Origin: Duganella sp. 1224
GTDB taxonomy: Bacteria; Pseudomonadota; Gammaproteobacteria; Burkholderiales; Burkholderiaceae_D
NCBI RefSeq assembly: GCF_013408245.1
Contig: NZ_JACBYS010000007.1
Coordinates: 1 to 64,000, forward strand
DNA: 64,000 nt
Direction of reading: 5' to 3'
The translations under genes were made by a program, and so were the position numbers. Below the pieces are notes generated by a model. The model was not told the origin of the DNA and ran no database searches. It saw only the letters and a list, made by a program, of their open reading frames with translations. Of this stretch, positions 59,412-64,000 are shown in pieces; within the stretch, counting starts at the first letter, position 1, and every line of letters begins with the position of its first letter.

Positions 59412-62400
59412 ATGACTTCCATTTGGCTTAATGTTTTGACACTGTTGCGGCGTGGCCGCGTGGCTGCCGCAGCCGCCCTCGCCGGGCTGATGCTGGCCGG
59501 CGCCGCGCATGGCGCCAACCTCAACTTCAACGGCAGCAACACGGTGCCGATCTGTCCGCTGAGCGGCAGCACCTACACCTGCGCCACGCTGCCGCTGGGC
59601 GCCAACGACAGCGCCGTCATCAGCAGCGGCTACACGGTGATCGTCAACACCGGCGTGGCGCTGTCCTACGGCCAGGGGCTGGTGATGAGCGGCAGCGCCG
59701 CGCTGCAGGTGAACGGCAGCCTCGACCTGTCGGCCTCGAACGGCCTGAACGTCAGCGGCGGCACGCTGACCACCAGCGGCAACTTCAAGCTCGGCGCGAG
59801 CGCGCAGAGCATCACCGCCAACGTCAACGCCGCCACGCTGACCACCGCTGGCTCGTCGACCTACATCGGCGGCACGGTCACCACCAGCGGCGACATCAAC
59901 CTCGGCTCCAACAGCACCATCACCGGCGCCGTCACCAGCACGGGCGGCTCGATCAGCACCGGCTCGTCCACCACGCTGGGGCCGCTGACGGTCAAGGGCA
60001 GCGTCAACCTCAGCTCCAGCAACACCATCAACGGCTCGGTGTCGGCCACCAGCATCACCACCAACTCCAGCGTCACCATCAACGGCTCGATCACGCTGGA
60101 CAAAAACAACACCAGCAGCGTGGCGGACCTGGGCTCGGGCATCAAGGTCACCGGCAATGTCAGCGCCTACTCGGTGAAAACCAACTCGCCCGGCACCATC
60201 AACGGCAGCATCGATGCCAAGACCACCATCGATCTCGGCTCCAGCATCACCGTTGGCGGCCTGGTCAGCGGCACCACCGTCACCACCAACTCGCCGGTGA
60301 CCCTGAACGGCGGCGTCAACGCCACCGTCTCGTTCACGCTGGGTTCGGGCAGTTCGGTGACCGGCAACATCGTGTCGCCGGTGGTGACGCTGAACGCCTC
60401 CAACATCACGGTCAAGGGCAACGTCACCGCCACCACCTCGCTCGACATGGGCAGCGGCACCGCCATCACCGGCACCGTCAACACCGGCGGGCTGACGATG
60501 CGGGCGTCGAACGCCGTGATCAACGGCACCACCACCGTCAACGGCGATGTCGACATGGGCTCGGGCAGCACCATCAACGGCGACCTGACGGCGCGCAACG
60601 TCAACACCCGCGCCAGCAACGCCGTCATCAACGGCAACGCGGCGGTCAACGCCATCTACATCGACTGGGGCAACAGCGTCACCAAGACCATCACCTGCAC
60701 TGGCCCCGGCGCCGTGCTGTGCAGCTGCGTCACCAAGGCCGACCCCAACTACCGTCCGACCTGCGGCGCCTCGGCGCCTACCGGGCCCGATCACATCCAG
60801 ATCACGCACGACGGCAAGGGCATGACTTGCGAGCCGGCAGCGGTAAAACTGCGCGCTTGCGCTAACAGCGACTGCTCGGTGGCCTACACCGGCAGCACCA
60901 CCGTGACGCTGAAGCCTGGCGGTGGCCAGGTGACATTCACCGGCGACGCCAACGCCACCGTCAGCCAGTCAAGTGCCGGCACTACCCAACTGTCAGCAGG
61001 CACAGGCACCACCTGCGTCAATACCAGCACCGGCACCAACAGCAGCAATGACGCCAATGCCTGCAACATGACGTTCTCCGCCAACGGGCTCATCATGAGC
61101 GCACCTGATCACGTGTCCATGACCCCGGCAGCGCTGTCGATTCAGATCAAAAAGGCGGCGCCTGACAACGCGTTCTGTGTGCCGTTGGCGCAAGGCAGTG
61201 CCACGCTGAATTTTTCCTGCAAATATTCAGACCCGGCGAGCGGCACACAAAGGCTGACACTCGGCAACGGCGGCGCTCAAGGGCTGTGCAATGGCGGTAA
61301 TATTCCAGTCAACGTGAGCTTTGACGCCAGTGGCCAGGCCAGTGTGCCGATGCAATATCCCGATGTCGGCCTGGTGAATGTGACGTCGGCCTACAGCGCC
61401 AATGGCGTAGACGTGGCTGGCAGCGCCAGCTTTACCGCAGCGCCGGCGAAGTTCCTGATCACAGCGACCACCGATCCGGCGGTGACGCTGGGCGGCACCT
61501 CGACCAACGGTTCGGCCATCGCCTTCGCCCGCTCCGGCGACCCCTTCCGACTTACCGTGGCGGCGCTGAATGCGGCCAACCCGCCCACCGTGACGCCCAA
61601 CTTCGGCAAGGAAAAATCGGCGGAGTCATTCGCCATAAGTCCAATTGTGCTGAAGCTGCCGAGCGACGGCAACAACCCACCGGCCACTATTGGCAGCTTT
61701 GGCAGCATCCTCAACGGCGTCGGCGCCAGCACGGCAGGTCAGGCAGGCTTGTGGACCTATACCGAAACCGGCGTCATTACGCTGAATGCAAAGCTGAGCA
61801 ACAGTAGCAGTTATTACATGGGAAAAACCGCGCTGAACGCGTTCCGCACCACCGGCACGCTTGACCTGCGCTTCGCACCGCACCACTTCGATGTGGTACT
61901 GCTGCCCGGGGTGCCGATGAACTGTAGCTATGTCGGCGGCTACAGCAACCCGTGCAAAGCGGATAGCAGTAACAATGCAAAGTTTGTTTATTCAGGCCAG
62001 CCGTTCGCGGTACAGGCCAAGGCCTACAAGGACGCGACCACACTCTCGGCAAACTATCGCCTGCGAACACCAGGCCGCACGGATACGGAAGATGTGGCAC
62101 GCAGCATCACCCTGTCGGCAGCAGTGGCGGCGGGTGGCAACCTGAGCGGCGGTTTCGTCGCCAATACCGCCTCCAACTTTATATTTGCCACCGACGCCAA
62201 CACCGGTGCAGGCACAGGCGTCGCCACCATCATTGCCGTCCCGCCAGCGGTGACGCCAACACTGCCTTCGCTACGATTCAGCGCCACTGAGCCACCTTAC
62301 TCAGCCCCCACCACCATTTACCTGCGCCTGACCGACACGGATGGCGCCAGCTCGTCGCGCACCGGATCGGCCGAGCCGCCACTCACCATTGTCCGGGGCA

Positions 62401-62837
62401 AGATGCTAATCAGCAATGCATACGGGCCGCTTAACACTCCCCTTCCAGTGGAGGCGCGCGCCATGTATTGGTCGAGCGACGCCGGCGCCTGGCTGTTCAA
62501 TTCCGCGTTCACACCACAAAGTCCGGCATTGGGTGCGGCCGCAGCCCTGCAAACGAGTGATGGCACGTTCACCGGCTGCACTGGCTCGCTCAATTGCGGC
62601 GCTTTGTCGCTGAGGGCGACCACGTTGCAGTTCAAGAATGGCAAGACGATGTTCCAGATTGCGCCACAGAACGCATCCGGCACCGTCAAGGTCCGTCTGA
62701 AGCAATCCGGGAATGCGACCAGCCCGCTATTCATGGACAATAATTTCCCGTATCTGCCGATCATGGACGATAGCACCGTCACCTTCGGCACCTCGCGCCC
62801 CGGCCCGGTGATCTATACGCGCGAAGTGTATAACTGA
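59412..62837 (+). CDS. MshQ-like (DUF6701) surface protein with beta-helix repeats
   Basis: A 1141-residue exported protein. After a signal peptide (LAGLMLAGAAHG) residues 60-440 form a ladder of about 20-residue repeats, e.g. VTINGSI, LTTSGNF and STITGAV with Ser/Thr/Asn/Gly-rich strands, like a bactofilin or adhesin beta-helix. The C-terminal part (about 560-1141) resembles the DUF6701 domain of MshQ, an MSHA-pilus-associated protein, with paired cysteines. No msh pilus genes are near. Codon third-position GC drops in the second half (from about 60830), so it may be mosaic. Confidence 0.75.
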   Translation: MTSIWLNVLTLLRRGRVAAAAALAGLMLAGAAHGANLNFNGSNTVPICPLSGSTYTCATLPLGANDSAVISSGYTVIVNTGVALSYGQGLVMSGSAALQVNGSLDLSASNGLNVSGGTLTTSGNFKLGASAQSITANVNAATLTTAGSSTYIGGTVTTSGDINLGSNSTITGAVTSTGGSISTGSSTTLGPLTVKGSVNLSSSNTINGSVSATSITTNSSVTINGSITLDKNNTSSVADLGSGIKVTGNVSAYSVKTNSPGTINGSIDAKTTIDLGSSITVGGLVSGTTVTTNSPVTLNGGVNATVSFTLGSGSSVTGNIVSPVVTLNASNITVKGNVTATTSLDMGSGTAITGTVNTGGLTMRASNAVINGTTTVNGDVDMGSGSTINGDLTARNVNTRASNAVINGNAAVNAIYIDWGNSVTKTITCTGPGAVLCSCVTKADPNYRPTCGASAPTGPDHIQITHDGKGMTCEPAAVKLRACANSDCSVAYTGSTTVTLKPGGGQVTFTGDANATVSQSSAGTTQLSAGTGTTCVNTSTGTNSSNDANACNMTFSANGLIMSAPDHVSMTPAALSIQIKKAAPDNAFCVPLAQGSATLNFSCKYSDPASGTQRLTLGNGGAQGLCNGGNIPVNVSFDASGQASVPMQYPDVGLVNVTSAYSANGVDVAGSASFTAAPAKFLITATTDPAVTLGGTSTNGSAIAFARSGDPFRLTVAALNAANPPTVTPNFGKEKSAESFAISPIVLKLPSDGNNPPATIGSFGSILNGVGASTAGQAGLWTYTETGVITLNAKLSNSSSYYMGKTALNAFRTTGTLDLRFAPHHFDVVLLPGVPMNCSYVGGYSNPCKADSSNNAKFVYSGQPFAVQAKAYKDATTLSANYRLRTPGRTDTEDVARSITLSAAVAAGGNLSGGFVANTASNFIFATDANTGAGTGVATIIAVPPAVTPTLPSLRFSATEPPYSAPTTIYLRLTDTDGASSSRTGSAEPPLTIVRGKMLISNAYGPLNTPLPVEARAMYWSSDAGAWLFNSAFTPQSPALGAAAALQTSDGTFTGCTGSLNCGALSLRATTLQFKNGKTMFQIAPQNASGTVKVRLKQSGNATSPLFMDNNFPYLPIMDDSTVTFGTSRPGPVIYTREVYN

Positions 62838-62913
62838 TGTTACAGAGCGGCGCTGCACGGCCGCGCAAAACCGGTTACGATGCCGTTTTCTGAACCAGCC
62901 CACCAAGGACATC

Positions 62914-63615
62914 ATGGAAACCAACTCGCAATGGATTGATATCGACGCCGCCGACGGCAAGTTCGGCGCCTACCTGTCGCTGCCGCGCGGCGGCAAGGGC
63001 CCCGGCATCGTGCTGCTGCAGGAGATCTTCGGCGTCAACCAGCACATCCGCAACGTCGCCGACCAATACGCCGCCGACGGCTACGTGGTGCTGGCCCCCG
63101 ACCTGTTCTGGCGCGAAGGCGCCCGCATCGAGCTGGGCTACGACGAGGCCGGCTGGAAGCGCGCCGTCGAACTGATGCAGGCGACCGACTTCGCCAAGGC
63201 CCAGGAGGACGTGCGCGCCACGCTCAAGGTGCTGCGCGGTCTGGACGCGGTCGGCGACGCCAAGGTGGCGTCGCTGGGCTACTGCTTCGGCGGCCGTCTG
63301 TCCTACCACACCGCCGCCAACGGCCTGGTGGACGCGGCCGTGGCCTACTACGGCGGCGGCATCCAGAACGCGCTGAACCGCGCGCCGGAAATCAAGGTCC
63401 CGGTGCTGATGCACTTCGGCGCCCAGGACGACCATATTCCGGCCGACGCCGTCAAGAGCATCGCCGAAACCTTCGACGGCAACGAGCAAGTGGAAATCCA
63501 CGTCTACGAGGGCGCCGAACACGGCTTCAACTGCAACCACCGCGCCTCCTACCACCAGCGCGCCGCCGCCCAGGCGCACGGCAACACGCTGGTGTTCCTC
63601 GGCGAACAGCTCTAA
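62914..63615 (+). CDS. dienelactone hydrolase family protein
   Basis: A 233-residue alpha/beta hydrolase of the dienelactone hydrolase family, with a cysteine nucleophile. The triad is C124 (GYCFGG), D172 (FGAQDDHIP) and H203 (GAEHGF). QEIFGVNQHIRNVADQYAAD, the family N-terminal motif, is present. No signal peptide, so it is cytosolic. It hydrolyses dienelactone or related lactones in aromatic degradation, but no catabolic genes are adjacent. GGACATC precedes the ATG. Confidence 0.9.
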   Translation: METNSQWIDIDAADGKFGAYLSLPRGGKGPGIVLLQEIFGVNQHIRNVADQYAADGYVVLAPDLFWREGARIELGYDEAGWKRAVELMQATDFAKAQEDVRATLKVLRGLDAVGDAKVASLGYCFGGRLSYHTAANGLVDAAVAYYGGGIQNALNRAPEIKVPVLMHFGAQDDHIPADAVKSIAETFDGNEQVEIHVYEGAEHGFNCNHRASYHQRAAAQAHGNTLVFLGEQL

Positions 63616-64000
63616 GCGGCTGCCGCCAGCCCGGCTGCGGCGCCTTTCTTCAGGCGCCGCAGCTGCAGGGTCACGCCGATCAGGAACAGCAGGAACAGCA
63701 GGCCGGTGACGGTCTTCAACTCCGGCGCCTCGGCATTTGGCAGCAGCGGCGCGCCCAGCGGCAGGCGCGTGCTGGTTTCGGTGACCGCCGGGATCATGTG
63801 AAATAAAAACGTCAGCGAATAGCTGACCGTCGACACGGCGGGCGACCGCGCGCCGAACTTGCGCCGGTCCGCCAGCCACGCCAGGCCCAGCACCAGCAAG
63901 GTGATGATGCCCAGCACATGCGGCTTGCCAAAGCCGCCATGCTGGTAAATGCCGAAGCCGGTCAGGCAGGTGAACACCGTGGTCCAGATGTAGGTACGGC
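63612..64000 (-). CDS. membrane protein, N-terminus cut by window edge
   Basis: The frame runs off the right edge, so the start is not visible. At least 129 residues are seen, with three hydrophobic helices (IITLLVLGLAWLA, VSYSLTFLFHMIPAV, VTGLLFLLFLIGVTL) and a basic tail RRLKKG. I cannot assign a family with confidence. The stop overlaps the dienelactone hydrolase stop by four bases in convergent orientation. Confidence 0.6.
   Translation of the reverse strand, partial: RTYIWTTVFTCLTGFGIYQHGGFGKPHVLGIITLLVLGLAWLADRRKFGARSPAVSTVSYSLTFLFHMIPAVTETSTRLPLGAPLLPNAEAPELKTVTGLLFLLFLIGVTLQLRRLKKGAAAGLAAAA

Overview
The window looks like a chromosome segment of a high-GC betaproteobacterium of the Oxalobacteraceae, in the Massilia/Duganella/Pseudoduganella group. 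This rests on protein resemblance and gene content: a TonB receptor followed by two FAD halogenase-like proteins, SapC and a cupin-like protein, MshQ-like proteins, many exported hydrolases, and short palindromic repeats. It is inference, because no rRNA or complete marker gene is present.

Layout. 1-2264 is the right end of an integrated element: an IS21 transposase remnant, an AT-richer HEPN-like/zinc-ribbon gene, and a displaced 3' piece of a tRNA-Phe gene with its terminator. 2396-7662 holds housekeeping and accessory genes: TetR regulator, NmrA-like oxidoreductase with a candidate operator, FkbM methyltransferase, acetamidase, a periplasmic binding protein and a coiled-coil protein. 7840-11363 pairs a Tat-exported oxalate decarboxylase with an Nramp manganese transporter, beside a LysR gene. 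11552-14244 has an S9 peptidase and a HigBA toxin-antitoxin pair.

14198-24097 is a carbohydrate-type locus. LacI and an exported polysaccharide deacetylase face a TonB-dependent receptor across two LacI-type palindromes. The receptor is followed by halogenase-like, SapC, JmjC/cupin-like and second halogenase-like genes. 24215-31951 holds a DipZ-like thioredoxin protein, a LysR/SDR divergent pair with a clear operator-like inverted repeat, a MOSC-alkyltransferase-like fusion, SodC, a lipoprotein pullulanase and PsiF. 32109-42898 is mostly signalling: a two-sensor CheW protein, a GGDEF-EAL protein and a chemoreceptor, with an MFS carrier, two GIN-domain proteins, a MazG-like pyrophosphohydrolase and an esterase.

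43065-48118 is a compact minus-strand operon: Tat-exported flavin amine oxidase, cytochrome c, exported RidA, then a TonB receptor. Together they read as a periplasmic amine oxidation module with imine clean-up and uptake. 48346-50306 is a TnsB-like protein whose second catalytic Asp is Asn, translationally coupled to a 45-residue protein. 50513-64000 has a DEAD-box helicase with two DbpA-type RNA-binding domains, a CPBP-like membrane protein, a tandem repeat array, OsmC, hydrolases, two small Ala/Lys-rich exported paralogues, an M28 peptidase, an MshQ-like surface protein, a dienelactone hydrolase and a membrane protein cut by the window edge.

The best candidates for an undescribed system are the amine oxidase/cytochrome c/RidA/TonB operon and the inactive-looking TnsB-like protein with its small partner.
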